NCBI RefSeq assembly: GCF_030814015.1
Contig: NZ_JAUSUL010000001.1
Location: 462,001-526,000, forward strand
Source of the DNA: Amorphus orientalis
GTDB lineage: Bacteria > Pseudomonadota > Alphaproteobacteria > Rhizobiales > Amorphaceae
Direction: 5' to 3'
Length of the DNA: 64,000 nucleotides
Shown here: piece after piece, positions 36,234 to 44,328 of the stretch
Numbering within the stretch: the first letter of the stretch is position 1
How the letters are laid out: the number at the start of each line of letters is the position of its first letter
The notes under the pieces: model-generated
The model's database searches: none
Told to the model about the DNA's origin: nothing
Seen by the model: the letters and a program-made list of their open reading frames with translations, nothing else
Made by a program: the position numbers and the translations under genes

Positions 36234-36806
36234 TCAGCGCGGGGCGCGCTTGGCGAGGATGCGCTGCAGGGTCCGGCGGTGCATGTTCAGCCGCCGTGCC
36301 GTCTCCGAGACATTGCGGTCGCACAGCTCGTAGATCCGCTGGATGTGTTCCCAGCGCACCCGATCGGCCGACATGGGATTGTCCGGCGGCGCCGCCCGGT
36401 CTTCCGGATTGCGCAGCAGGGCGGTCACCACGTCGTCCGCATCGGCCGGTTTCGACAGATAGTCCATCGCACCGAGCTTCACGGCGGTCACCGCGGTGGC
36501 GATGTTGCCGTAGCCGGTCAGCACGACGCTGCGGGCGTCGGGGCGGACCTGCCGCAGCCTGTCGACCACATCGAGACCGTTGCCGTCGCCCAGCCGCATG
36601 TCGACCACGGCATAGGCCGGCGGGTTGCTCTCGATCCGGGCGATCGCGTCCTCGATGGTTTCGGACGTCTCGGTCTCGAAGCCGCGCTTCTCCATGGCCC
36701 GGGCGAGGCGCTGCACGAATGCGTGATCGTCATCGACGATCAGCAGCGTGACCTCGCCGTCGGGAAGGGTGATCTCGTCCTGGGTACTCGTGTCGGTCAC
36801 TGTCAT
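36234..36806 (-). CDS. regA: Redox response regulator RegA/ActR/PrrA
   Basis: 190 residues. The receiver domain has the acidic pair in LLIVDDDHAF, the phosphoacceptor Asp in YAVVDMRLGDGNG, and Lys in DYLSKPADADD. A Fis-like helix-turn-helix closes the protein (CDRNVSETARRLNMHRRTLQRILAKRAPR), the hallmark of RegA/ActR. It activates or represses respiration, carbon- and nitrogen-fixation and related genes according to redox state. The cognate kinase gene lies 137 bp upstream on the same strand. senC, often between the two, is absent. Confidence 0.95.
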   Translation of the reverse strand: MTVTDTSTQDEITLPDGEVTLLIVDDDHAFVQRLARAMEKRGFETETSETIEDAIARIESNPPAYAVVDMRLGDGNGLDVVDRLRQVRPDARSVVLTGYGNIATAVTAVKLGAMDYLSKPADADDVVTALLRNPEDRAAPPDNPMSADRVRWEHIQRIYELCDRNVSETARRLNMHRRTLQRILAKRAPR

Positions 36807-36943
36807 GTTTCATACGCGTCTTGTCGCGTCGGGGGCGCCGCATCGATGGGAGCGCGGCGCGGGGCTCACTCTTCTCTGTAATGTTTATAGGAGCCCGGGG
36901 CCGTTCGGCAAAGCGCAGCGGCCATGTCGTTCGGGCATCCGGG

Positions 36944-38281
36944 CTATGCCGGGAACGACGGACCGGCGTCCGGGCTGCGCGAGAGGTCGATGGCGGCGCG
37001 CTCCCATTCCGCCTCCACGCAGGCGCCGCGCTTCGGCGGACGCCGGTTCGCGAACGTCAGCCGGGCGCCGGAGCGTTCCAGCAGCGTCTTGGCGATGAAG
37101 ACGCCGAGGCCCAGTCCGCCGCCGGCCGAGCGCGTCGCCCGGCTGGTGACATAGGGGTCGCCGAGCCGGTCGAGGACGGTTTCGGAAAAGCCGCGTCCGT
37201 CGTCCTCGATCTCGATCGTCACCCGGTCGTCGGACCAGCGCGCCGTGACGTGGACGTCGGTCTCGGCGAAGTCGACGGCGTTCTCAAGAAGATTGCCCAG
37301 CCCGTAGAGGATCGCCGGGCTGCGCGCGACGATCGGCTCGTCCGGGGTGCTGCCCTCGCGCAGCACGTGGACGTCGATGCCGAAATCCCGGGTGGGCGCC
37401 ACGACCTCCTCGATGAGCTGGGCGAGGCTCATGCGGTCGAAGTGGCCGTCCGGCTCGTTGGCCAGGGTGGTGAGCTTGCGCAGGATGTCGCGGCACCGGT
37501 CGGTCTGGGTGCGCAGGAGGCGCACGTCCTCGGCGTGGGGCGAGCCGGCTTCGATCTCCCGTTCCAGTTCCTTGGAGACGAGGGCGATGGTGGCCAGCGG
37601 CGTGCCGAGCTCGTGGGCAGCGGCGGCGGCAAGGCCGTCGAGCGCGCTCAGGTGCTGCTCGCGGGCGAGCACGAGTTCGGTTGCGGCGAGTGCGTCGGAC
37701 AGCTGCCGGGCCTCGTCGGCGACCCGGAAGGTGAACACGCCCATAAGGCCGAGGCTGCAGGTGAGCGCCAGCCACACCGCCCCGATATAGAGAAGCGGCA
37801 GCTCCAGGACCTCGCCCTCGTACCAGGGCAGCGGCAGGTGATGGATCGCGAGAAAGGTGGCCGCGATCAGCACCAGGCTTGCCAGAAGCAGGGTCTTCTG
37901 GGGCGGCAGGGCGGTTGCGGAAATCATCACCGGCGCGATCATCAGGAACGCGAAAGGATTGACCAGGCCGCCGGTCAGGTAGAGAAGCGCGGCGAGCTGG
38001 AGAATGTCGAATCCGAGCAGCATCGCGGTGTTCGGTTCCGACAGCCGCCGGCTGGACGAGAACCTGAGACGCAGGACGACATTCAACAGGGCCGAGGCCG
38101 CGATCAGGCCGAAGCAGGCCGGAACCGGAAGCGGAAAGCCGAAGACCAGACCGACCACGAGCACGGTGGCCGTCTGGCCGCCGACGGCGAGCCATCGCAG
38201 CCGGATCAGCGTGTCGAGGCGCACGTTGCGCTGGCCGAAGGCGGGGGCGTGATCCAGATTCATGGGAGCGGTCATGGCCAT
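36944..38281 (-). CDS. regB: Redox sensor histidine kinase RegB/ActS/PrrB
   Basis: 445 residues. Six N-terminal membrane helices include the ubiquinone-sensing heptapeptide GGLVNPF at 104-110. The phospho-histidine is H223 (AAAHELGTPLA). The redox-active cysteine is C263 in DRCRDILRKL. The ATPase domain is at about 300-430 (LENAVDF, DDGRGFSE, SAGGGLGLGVFIAKTLLER). All three redox-sensing features known in RegB are intact. It phosphorylates the RegA protein encoded downstream. Three possible ATG starts lie within the first seven residues. Confidence 0.95.
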   Translation of the reverse strand: MAMTAPMNLDHAPAFGQRNVRLDTLIRLRWLAVGGQTATVLVVGLVFGFPLPVPACFGLIAASALLNVVLRLRFSSSRRLSEPNTAMLLGFDILQLAALLYLTGGLVNPFAFLMIAPVMISATALPPQKTLLLASLVLIAATFLAIHHLPLPWYEGEVLELPLLYIGAVWLALTCSLGLMGVFTFRVADEARQLSDALAATELVLAREQHLSALDGLAAAAAHELGTPLATIALVSKELEREIEAGSPHAEDVRLLRTQTDRCRDILRKLTTLANEPDGHFDRMSLAQLIEEVVAPTRDFGIDVHVLREGSTPDEPIVARSPAILYGLGNLLENAVDFAETDVHVTARWSDDRVTIEIEDDGRGFSETVLDRLGDPYVTSRATRSAGGGLGLGVFIAKTLLERSGARLTFANRRPPKRGACVEAEWERAAIDLSRSPDAGPSFPA

Positions 38282-38466
38282 CGTCTCGTCAAGGCGAGGG
38301 TGTGGAACATCGGTGCGGGACCGGCGGAGCCCGTCGCCGGTGTCGGTATCGACGCGTTACGTACGCCATCGCCGGGTGCCGCGCACCGTCAATCCGGCGG
38401 TCCGCTTCCCACCGGCTACGCATGCCGGGCCCGGATGGTTTCTACAGAATGGATGATGGACACCCC

Positions 38467-39264
38467 ATGGATACGACCGTCGCACCCCGCGAGGCGATGA
38501 CCGATCCGGCGATCGCCCTGGACGGCGTGGTCAAGGACTATGACGGAAACCGCGCGGTGGGCGAGATCGACTTCGCCATCCGGCGCGGCTCGGTGACGGG
38601 CCTGCTGGGCGGCAACGGGGCGGGCAAGACCACGACGATCGCCATGATCATGGGGCTCGTGCTGCCCACCGCCGGCTCGATCCGCGTGCTCGGCCACGAC
38701 ATGCTGCGCGAGCGCCACAAGGTGCTGCACCGGGTCAATTTCGAAAGCCCCTATGTGGAAATGCCGATGCGCCTGACCGTGCGCCAGAACCTGACGGTGT
38801 TCGCCAACCTCTATGGGGTGAGCCGGGTGCGGGCGCGGGTGGTGGAGCTTGCCGAGGCGCTGGAGCTGACGGAGGTGCTCGACCGGCCGTCCGGGCGGCT
38901 GTCGGCGGGCCAGAAGACGCGGGTGAGTCTCGCCAAGGCGCTGATCAACACGCCGGAGCTGCTGCTTCTGGACGAGCCGACGGCATCGCTCGATCCCGAC
39001 ACGGCCGACTGGATCCGGTCGCGGCTGGAAGACTACCGCCGGGAGCGCGGCGCGACGATCCTGCTGGCCTCCCACAACATGGCGGAGGTGGAGCGGATGT
39101 GCGACGACGTGATCATGATGCGCAAGGGCGAGGTCGTGGATCGCGGGGCGCCCCAGGAGCTGATCGGCCGCTACGGACGGACGACCATGGAGGACGTGTT
39201 TCTCGACGTCGCCCGCGGCCGGTCGAGTGCGGAGGTGCCAGACGCCGACCGGCCGGCGTCCTGA
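38467..39264 (+). CDS. ABC-2 type transporter ATPase
   Basis: A 265-residue ATP-binding subunit with Walker A LGGNGAGKTTT, signature LSAGQKTRVSLAKAL and Walker B LLLLDEPTASLDPDT, followed by the H-loop ASHNMAEVERMC. The class is the CcmA/NodI-like ATPases that energise ABC-2 exporters, and the partner permease is encoded 81 bp downstream. I chose the ATG at 38467; 38449 and 38497 are also possible and none has a strong ribosome site. It is divergent from regB, so its promoter region (38282-38466) may be shared with that kinase gene. Confidence 0.9.
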   Translation: MDTTVAPREAMTDPAIALDGVVKDYDGNRAVGEIDFAIRRGSVTGLLGGNGAGKTTTIAMIMGLVLPTAGSIRVLGHDMLRERHKVLHRVNFESPYVEMPMRLTVRQNLTVFANLYGVSRVRARVVELAEALELTEVLDRPSGRLSAGQKTRVSLAKALINTPELLLLDEPTASLDPDTADWIRSRLEDYRRERGATILLASHNMAEVERMCDDVIMMRKGEVVDRGAPQELIGRYGRTTMEDVFLDVARGRSSAEVPDADRPAS

Positions 39265-39345
39265 GGGCAGGCGCGCGGGCGGCGGCCGCAACCGGATCGT
39301 GACCCGGCTCGCAGCCGGCTGAAGGAACAAGAAGAAGGGTCAGAC

Positions 39346-40182
39346 ATGCTCTATTCGCGCACCGGCGCCGGAATTCCCGAATACCGCTCGATCTCCCCGG
39401 CGCGGACCTTCGCCATGATCCAGCGCTACACCTATCTGCTGCGCTCGTCCTGGCCCCGGGTGCTGGAGCTGATCTACTGGCCGACCGTGCAGATGCTGAT
39501 GTGGGGCTTCCTGCAGCTCTATCTCAACGAGCAGTCCGGTTTCATCGCCGGGGCGGGCAGCGTGTTCATCGGCTCGGTGCTGCTCTGGGACATCCTGTTC
39601 CGCGGCCAGCTCGGCTTCTCGATCTCCTTCCTGGAGGAGATGTGGGCGCGCAACATCGGCAACCTGATGATGACGCCGCTCAGGCCGGCGGAGTTCATCG
39701 CCGCGCTGATGGGCATGAGTGTGATCCGGCTGGCGATCGGACTGGTGCCGGTGACGGCGATGGCCTACGCCTTCTTCTCCTTCAATCTGTGGTCGCTGGG
39801 TCTGGTTCTGGTGGCGTTCTTCGCGAACCTGATCCTGACCAGCTGGGCGATCGGCATCGCCGTGTCCGGGCTGGTGCTGCGCCAGGGGCTGGGCGCGGAG
39901 ACGCTGGCCTGGTCGCTGACCTTCCTGCTCCTGCCGCTGACCTGTGTCTACTATCCGGTGGCGGTGCTGCCGGAGTGGCTGCAGACGATCGCCTGGATGC
40001 TGCCGCCGACCTACGTGTTCGAAGGCATGCGGGCCGTCCTCATCGACGGCGTGTTCCGGGCCGATCTGATGATCTGGGCGCTGGGTCTCAACGCAGTCCT
40101 GATCACCGGCGCGAGCGTGCTCTTCGTGGCCCTGTTCAACGCGTCCCGGTCGGCCGGGTCGCTGCTGGCCCTCGGCGAATGA
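39346..40182 (+). CDS. ABC-2 type transporter permease
   Basis: A 278-residue inner-membrane protein with six helices of the ABC-2 membrane family (MLMWGFLQLYL; LGLVLVAFFANLILTSWAIG; LAWSLTFLLLPLTCVYYPVAVLP). LPEWLQTIAWMLPPTYVFEGMR is the typical closing motif. It pairs with the upstream ATPase to export an unidentified compound. AAGAAGGG precedes the ATG. Confidence 0.9.
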   Translation: MLYSRTGAGIPEYRSISPARTFAMIQRYTYLLRSSWPRVLELIYWPTVQMLMWGFLQLYLNEQSGFIAGAGSVFIGSVLLWDILFRGQLGFSISFLEEMWARNIGNLMMTPLRPAEFIAALMGMSVIRLAIGLVPVTAMAYAFFSFNLWSLGLVLVAFFANLILTSWAIGIAVSGLVLRQGLGAETLAWSLTFLLLPLTCVYYPVAVLPEWLQTIAWMLPPTYVFEGMRAVLIDGVFRADLMIWALGLNAVLITGASVLFVALFNASRSAGSLLALGE

Positions 40183-40337
40183 GCGCGACTTTTGCCACAA
40201 AGTTGCCGTAATTGATGGGCGTCTGCCCAACTTTTCTGCAGGAAATTCCCGCATCAGTCTGATCGTGCACAACTTCTCGGCGGTGTGGGAGTTTTTGTTC
40301 CACCGCTTGCGGACCGGGGCCCTGCCCCCTTATCTTT

Positions 40338-40351
40338 TTGTGCAGTGCAAA
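40338..40351 (+). promoter_or_regulatory. TGCA-rich motif upstream of the PHB depolymerase
   Basis: TTGTGCAGTGCAAA lies 43 bp before the phaZ GTG. TGC(N)GCA-type sequences upstream of polyhydroxybutyrate genes are bound by PhaR in some alphaproteobacteria, so this is a candidate PhaR site. The match is by eye and weak. Confidence 0.3.
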
Positions 40352-40393
40352 CAAACTGCGCGACATGTGTTTCGAGACCAGGACGGTTGGCCC

Positions 40394-42187
40394 GTGTACT
40401 ATCAACTCTACGAACTGAATCATGCGGCCGTGAGTCCCTTTCGGGCAGTCGCAGACGCGACGCGGCTCTATTTCAAGAATCCGCTCAATCCGCTCAGCCA
40501 TACGCTCTACGGCCGCAGCATGGCGGCGGCGGGCGAAGTGTTCGAGCGCATGACCCGGCGCTACGGCAAGCCCGAGTTCGGTCTGACCGAGACCACGGTG
40601 GGCGGCGTCAAGGTGCCGGTCCATGTGGAGACCGTCTGGGAGCGGCCGTTCTGCCGGCTGCTGCATTTCTCCCGGGATCTGCCGCGCGGCCGCAAGGCCG
40701 ACCCGAAGGTGCTCGTAGTGGCGCCGATGTCGGGCCACTACGCGACGCTTCTGCGCGGCACGGTCGAGGCGCTCTTGCCGAACCACGACGTCTACATCAC
40801 CGACTGGACCGACGCGCGCATGGTGCCGCTGGCGGACGGCCAGTTCGATCTCGACGACTATATCGACTACGTGATCTCGCTGCTGCACGTGCTGGGCGGC
40901 GACACCCACGTGATCGCGGTCTGCCAGCCGGCGGTGCCGGTGTTCGCGGCCGTGGCGCTGATGGAAGAAGACCAGGACGCCTATGCGCCGCGCTCCATGA
41001 CCCTGATGGGCGGCCCGATCGACACCCAGTGCAATCCGACCGGGGTCAACGATCTGGCCAAGCAGCACGATCTGGACTGGTTCCGCCGCAACGTGATCAT
41101 GCGGGTGCCGTTCCCGCTGCCGGGCTTCATGCGCGAGGTCTATCCGGGCTTCCTGCAGCTGACCGGGTTCATGAGCATGAATCTTGACCGGCACATGTCC
41201 GCCCATCGCGACTTCTTCGGCCATCTCGTTCAGGGCGACGGTGATTCCGCGGAGAAGCACCGCGAGTTCTATGACGAGTACATGGCCGTCATGGACCTGA
41301 CCGCGGAGTTCTATCTTCAGACGCTCGACCGTGTGTTTATCAACCACCATCTGCCGAACGGCGAGTTCCGCCATCGCGGGCGGCTGGTGAAGCCGGAAAC
41401 GATCCGGCGGACGGCGCTGATGACGGTGGAAGGCGAGAAGGACGACATCTCCGGCCTGAAGCAGACCGAGGCGGCGCACCGGCTCGCCAAGAACCTGCCC
41501 GAGGACAAGCGCGCCCACTACATGCAGCCGGGCGTCGGCCACTACGGCGTGTTCAACGGCTCGCGCTTCCGCTCGGAAATCTGCCCGCGCATCCGCGACT
41601 TCATCCTGAGCCACGACGGTCCCGAGACCGCGACGGCGCCGGCCCGTCCGAAGCCGGCCGCGCAGCAGGCGGCGCCCGCCGCCGCACCGAAGGCTGCCGA
41701 AGCCAAGGCGCCGGAAGCGGAAGCCAAGGCGCCGGAAGCCAAGGCCGAGCCCAAGGTCGCCAACGCCAAGGGCGCTGAGACCAAGCCCGCAGAGCCGGCA
41801 AAGCCGGCCAGGGCGCCTCAGACCGCAGAGCCGGCGAAGGCCTCCAACCCCGCGACGGCTGCCGAAACCCCGAAGCCGGCCCCGAAGGCGAAGCAGACTT
41901 CTCCGGCCGCTGCCGCGAAGAAGCCGCGGGCGAAGAAGGGCCTCGCGGCGGTCCGGTTGGAGGCGCCGAACGGGACGGCGGACGACCTGACCCGGATCAG
42001 CGGCGTCGGACCGCGCCTGGCCGAGCGGCTCAACGCCCTCGGGATCTACCATTTCAGCCAGCTGGCCGCGCTCGATGCGGCGGCGATCGCCGAGATCGAC
42101 AAGGAGCTGGCCTTCCCCGGCCGCATCCAGCGGGACGGCTGGGTCGATCAGGCCAAGGCGCTCGCCGGCGAGATGGCCGCGAGTTGA
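40394..42187 (+). CDS. phaZ: Intracellular polyhydroxyalkanoate depolymerase with C-terminal helix-hairpin-helix extension
   Basis: 597 residues. The first roughly 405 are a PhaZ1-type intracellular PHB depolymerase: YYQLYELNHAAVSPFRAVAD start, catalytic cysteine C177 in AVCQPAVPVF, and the FMSMNLDRHMSAH core. After this come about 110 residues of Ala/Lys/Pro/Glu repeats (PEAEAKAPEAKAEPK), reminiscent of histone-H1-like tails. Last is a compact about 75-residue domain (DDLTRISGVGPRLAERLNAL, then FPGRIQRDGW) with a helix-hairpin-helix GVGPRLA loop, as found at the C-termini of some NuoE and L21 proteins. Typical PhaZ1 ends near 410 residues. GTG at 40394 is chosen because homology begins there; the frame stays open upstream to 40265. 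Confidence 0.9.
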   Translation: MYYQLYELNHAAVSPFRAVADATRLYFKNPLNPLSHTLYGRSMAAAGEVFERMTRRYGKPEFGLTETTVGGVKVPVHVETVWERPFCRLLHFSRDLPRGRKADPKVLVVAPMSGHYATLLRGTVEALLPNHDVYITDWTDARMVPLADGQFDLDDYIDYVISLLHVLGGDTHVIAVCQPAVPVFAAVALMEEDQDAYAPRSMTLMGGPIDTQCNPTGVNDLAKQHDLDWFRRNVIMRVPFPLPGFMREVYPGFLQLTGFMSMNLDRHMSAHRDFFGHLVQGDGDSAEKHREFYDEYMAVMDLTAEFYLQTLDRVFINHHLPNGEFRHRGRLVKPETIRRTALMTVEGEKDDISGLKQTEAAHRLAKNLPEDKRAHYMQPGVGHYGVFNGSRFRSEICPRIRDFILSHDGPETATAPARPKPAAQQAAPAAAPKAAEAKAPEAEAKAPEAKAEPKVANAKGAETKPAEPAKPARAPQTAEPAKASNPATAAETPKPAPKAKQTSPAAAAKKPRAKKGLAAVRLEAPNGTADDLTRISGVGPRLAERLNALGIYHFSQLAALDAAAIAEIDKELAFPGRIQRDGWVDQAKALAGEMAAS

Positions 42188-42391
42188 TCGGCGGCGGCCA
42201 TCCGGCGGCACCGAGACCAGCGCAATCCGTCACGACAAGAGCCCCCCGGATCGGCCGATCCGGGTGGTCTCGTTTCCGCCGTCTTCACATTGGAATTGAT
42301 CCGGTTCCAGCTCTGCGGTCACAATGCGGGCCTCGCGGATTCGCCGTTCCGGTCGAAGTCCGCCTTCCCCTTTCGACGACGGGAGATGTAT

Positions 42392-42727
42392 GTGACCGGC
42401 CTTCAACCGCTCCGCCTGTTCGTGGCTGTCGGGACGCTGCTTGCGTCACTCGGCGGTGCCCATGCCGCCGGCGACGCCGAGGAAGGGCACCGACTTGCGT
42501 TGCTGTGGTGCGCGAACTGTCACGTGGTGGATGACGCCCAGGCAACCGCCAGCGCCGACGTTCCGCCCTTTACCGCCATCGCAAACTCCGAGGCGCTGAC
42601 CACCGAAAGCCTCTCGGTCTTTCTGGCCGATCCGCATCCGGTGATGCCGGACATGGATCTCTCCCGCTCGGAGATCGCCGATATCGTTGCCTATATCGAG
42701 AGCCTGAAGAGCGACGGGGCCGACTAG
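42392..42727 (+). CDS. Small exported c-type cytochrome
   Basis: About 111 residues. The signal peptide (LRLFVAVGTLLASLGGAHA) is followed by one haem-binding CANCH motif (LLWCANCHVVDD) and an axial methionine candidate in HPVMPDMDLSRSE, ending IADIVAYIESLK as in class I cytochromes c. It carries one electron in the periplasm; partners are unknown. GTG at 42392 has GGGAG six bases upstream. An ATG at 42386 touches that site, and longer in-frame starts (42290) precede the signal peptide with no homology. Confidence 0.85.
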   Translation: MTGLQPLRLFVAVGTLLASLGGAHAAGDAEEGHRLALLWCANCHVVDDAQATASADVPPFTAIANSEALTTESLSVFLADPHPVMPDMDLSRSEIADIVAYIESLKSDGAD

Positions 42728-42762
42728 AGGGCGTCCGTGCCGGGCGTGAGCGGCCCGGGACG

Positions 42763-43623
42763 TCAGCCGGTTGGGCGGGTCTTCCGCAGGATGATCAGGG
42801 ATTCCCGGGCGCCGGGCTGGATCGGCAGCCGTGCGACGACCGAGGCCGAGAGCCGGTCGTCGAGTGCGGCCCGGGCATAGGCGCTGGCGAACTCGATCTC
42901 GTAACCGCCCTGCAGGAGAGCGGCGATGGCGAGCTGTTCGTTGTAGGTCGTGAACGGCCAGGCGTCGGGATAGGGCGCCGGCAGGAAGATGTCGTGAAAG
43001 CCGACATAGGCGCCTTCGGGCAGCGCCGGCAGGAGCCGGTTGACCACGATGTCGACATCGGTGCCCGGCATCAGCACGTGGCTGGAATCGCAGAACAGGA
43101 AATCGCCGGCTTCGAGATCGGAGCCGACCTGATCGCCGGCCTCCTGAAGCGGACGCAGATCCAGCGTCACGGGAAGTCTGGAGATGTCGGCGCGGGGCTG
43201 CGGGTCGATGGCCCCGATGTGCGTGTCCAGTCCGCCGTCCCGGACGGCGCGGGCCAGGAACCGGGTGGAATGGCCGGAGCCGACTTCGAGGATCCGGCGG
43301 GGGCGGCGGGTGCGGACGAAGGTGTAGAGTGCGGCCGCATCCAGCCGGGGAAACCAGTCCTGCTCGAACCGCGGCTCCGGCGGGGAGAGGCCGGATATGG
43401 CCTCAAGGTCGTCCGCATGGCGGTCGATGTCGTCGATGAATTCGGAAAGGGCCGCGTTCCGCGCTTCGAAGATGCGCTCCAGCGCGTCGTAGGGCCGCGC
43501 CGCCACTGGACGGGCGAGCGGCGCGTGGCGGTGCGGAATGAAGAAGCCCTTCTCGGCGATGCCGAGAACGGTCTGCAGGCCGAAACTCAGCCTCCGCCGT
43601 CCGCTCCGGCCCGGCAGCTTCAT
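42763..43623 (-). CDS. Class I SAM-dependent methyltransferase
   Basis: A 286-residue protein with a Rossmann methyltransferase core: motif I ILEVGSGHSTRFLARAV, then IGAIDPQPRADI (acidic loop) and GDFLFCDSSHVLM (post-motif). VGFHDIFLPAPYPDAWP resembles the Methyltransf_24 type. The acceptor is unknown. The ATG at 43623 is preferred; a GTG at 43635 would overlap the stop of the ArsR-type gene. Start and regulator stop are so close that the two are certainly co-transcribed. Confidence 0.8.
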   Translation of the reverse strand: MKLPGRSGRRRLSFGLQTVLGIAEKGFFIPHRHAPLARPVAARPYDALERIFEARNAALSEFIDDIDRHADDLEAISGLSPPEPRFEQDWFPRLDAAALYTFVRTRRPRRILEVGSGHSTRFLARAVRDGGLDTHIGAIDPQPRADISRLPVTLDLRPLQEAGDQVGSDLEAGDFLFCDSSHVLMPGTDVDIVVNRLLPALPEGAYVGFHDIFLPAPYPDAWPFTTYNEQLAIAALLQGGYEIEFASAYARAALDDRLSASVVARLPIQPGARESLIILRKTRPTG

Positions 43624-43627
43624 GGGC

Positions 43628-43984
43628 CTACTCACCCGGGCCGGGGATCTCGCCGGCCGCGATGGTTGGATCTATCCCGCCCGGCTGGCAGTAGAGTTCC
43701 GACAGCCGGTCCATCAGCAGCCGCAGTTCCTCCGACGCGATGGAATAGTAGATGGTCTGGGCCTCGCGCCGACCTGACACCAGACCAAGAGCCCGCATCT
43801 TTGCCAGGTGCTGGGACATGGCCGACTGGCTGAGTCCGACCGCGTCGGCGAGGGTTGTGACCGACTTTTCTCCCTCAATCAGATTGCAGAGAACCAGGAG
43901 ACGCTTCTGATTGGCCAGGGCGGACAGCAGCGACGCGACGAAGTCCGCGCGCTCGGCCAGATCAATCTGCATATCAATCAACAT
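43628..43984 (-). CDS. ArsR-family regulator with SqrR/BigR-like cysteine pair
   Basis: A 118-residue winged-helix protein: LSALANQKRLLVLCNLIEGE, recognition helix LSQSAMSQHLAKMRALGLV, wing SGRREAQTIYYSI. It lacks the metal-binding CVCDL motif of ArsR/SmtB. It has exactly two cysteines, C33 at the end of helix 2 and C99 in the last helix (LSELYCQPGG), 66 residues apart. That is the spacing of the reactive pair in the persulfide sensors SqrR and BigR and in HlyU. It is probably a repressor that senses reactive sulfur or oxidants (inference). It is followed at once by a methyltransferase gene. Confidence 0.85.
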   Translation of the reverse strand: MLIDMQIDLAERADFVASLLSALANQKRLLVLCNLIEGEKSVTTLADAVGLSQSAMSQHLAKMRALGLVSGRREAQTIYYSIASEELRLLMDRLSELYCQPGGIDPTIAAGEIPGPGE

Positions 43985-44328
43985 AGTACCCCTTCCCGGA
44001 GGGGCTCGCTGCGCAAGCCAGAAGGCAATGGGATCGCTAAAATGTGATCACACATCTCGTCTTGCCGCGCCCCGAAGAAAGCGTCAAGGCGCACGCCCCC
44101 AACCCGAGCGGCCCATCCACGCTATTTCCTGATCGAGCAGCTCAAGAAATAAGCAGGGTCGCTGCGCCCGGAGCCTATTCCATCAGGGAACAAACACCCA
44201 ACCAATTAAAACAGTTCCGAGGGGGGGAGGTCCGCCCGCGATCTTTGGCGGAACGGTATGAGGGATCGGAATGCGGCGGCCAGGTCGGCGTTGGCTGGTT
44301 GCCCGGCCAACGCCGTCGCGTTCTTGCG
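43985..44328. other. Spacer between the ArsR-type gene and rpoH, with two symmetric sites
   Basis: No gene. It contains a perfect 10-bp palindrome TGTGATCACA at 44043-44052 and a near-perfect inverted repeat TATTTCCTGA / TCAAGAAATA at 44123-44132 and 44142-44151. Both lie upstream of the ArsR-type gene (minus strand) and may be operators. A hairpin for rpoH lies at the far end. Confidence 0.5.
44286..44315 (-). terminator. Hairpin after rpoH
   Basis: CGGCGTTGG / CCAACGCCG, a perfect 9-bp stem with a 12-nt loop, 13 bp beyond the rpoH stop on the minus strand. No U tract is present, so this may be a Rho-dependent or protective 3' structure. Confidence 0.5.

Noticed and set aside
40265-40393. 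Upstream 43-residue extension of PhaZ from an ATG-like start
   Set aside because: Homology to PhaZ begins at YYQLYELNHA; the extension region carries promoter-like and TGCA-rich sequence instead.
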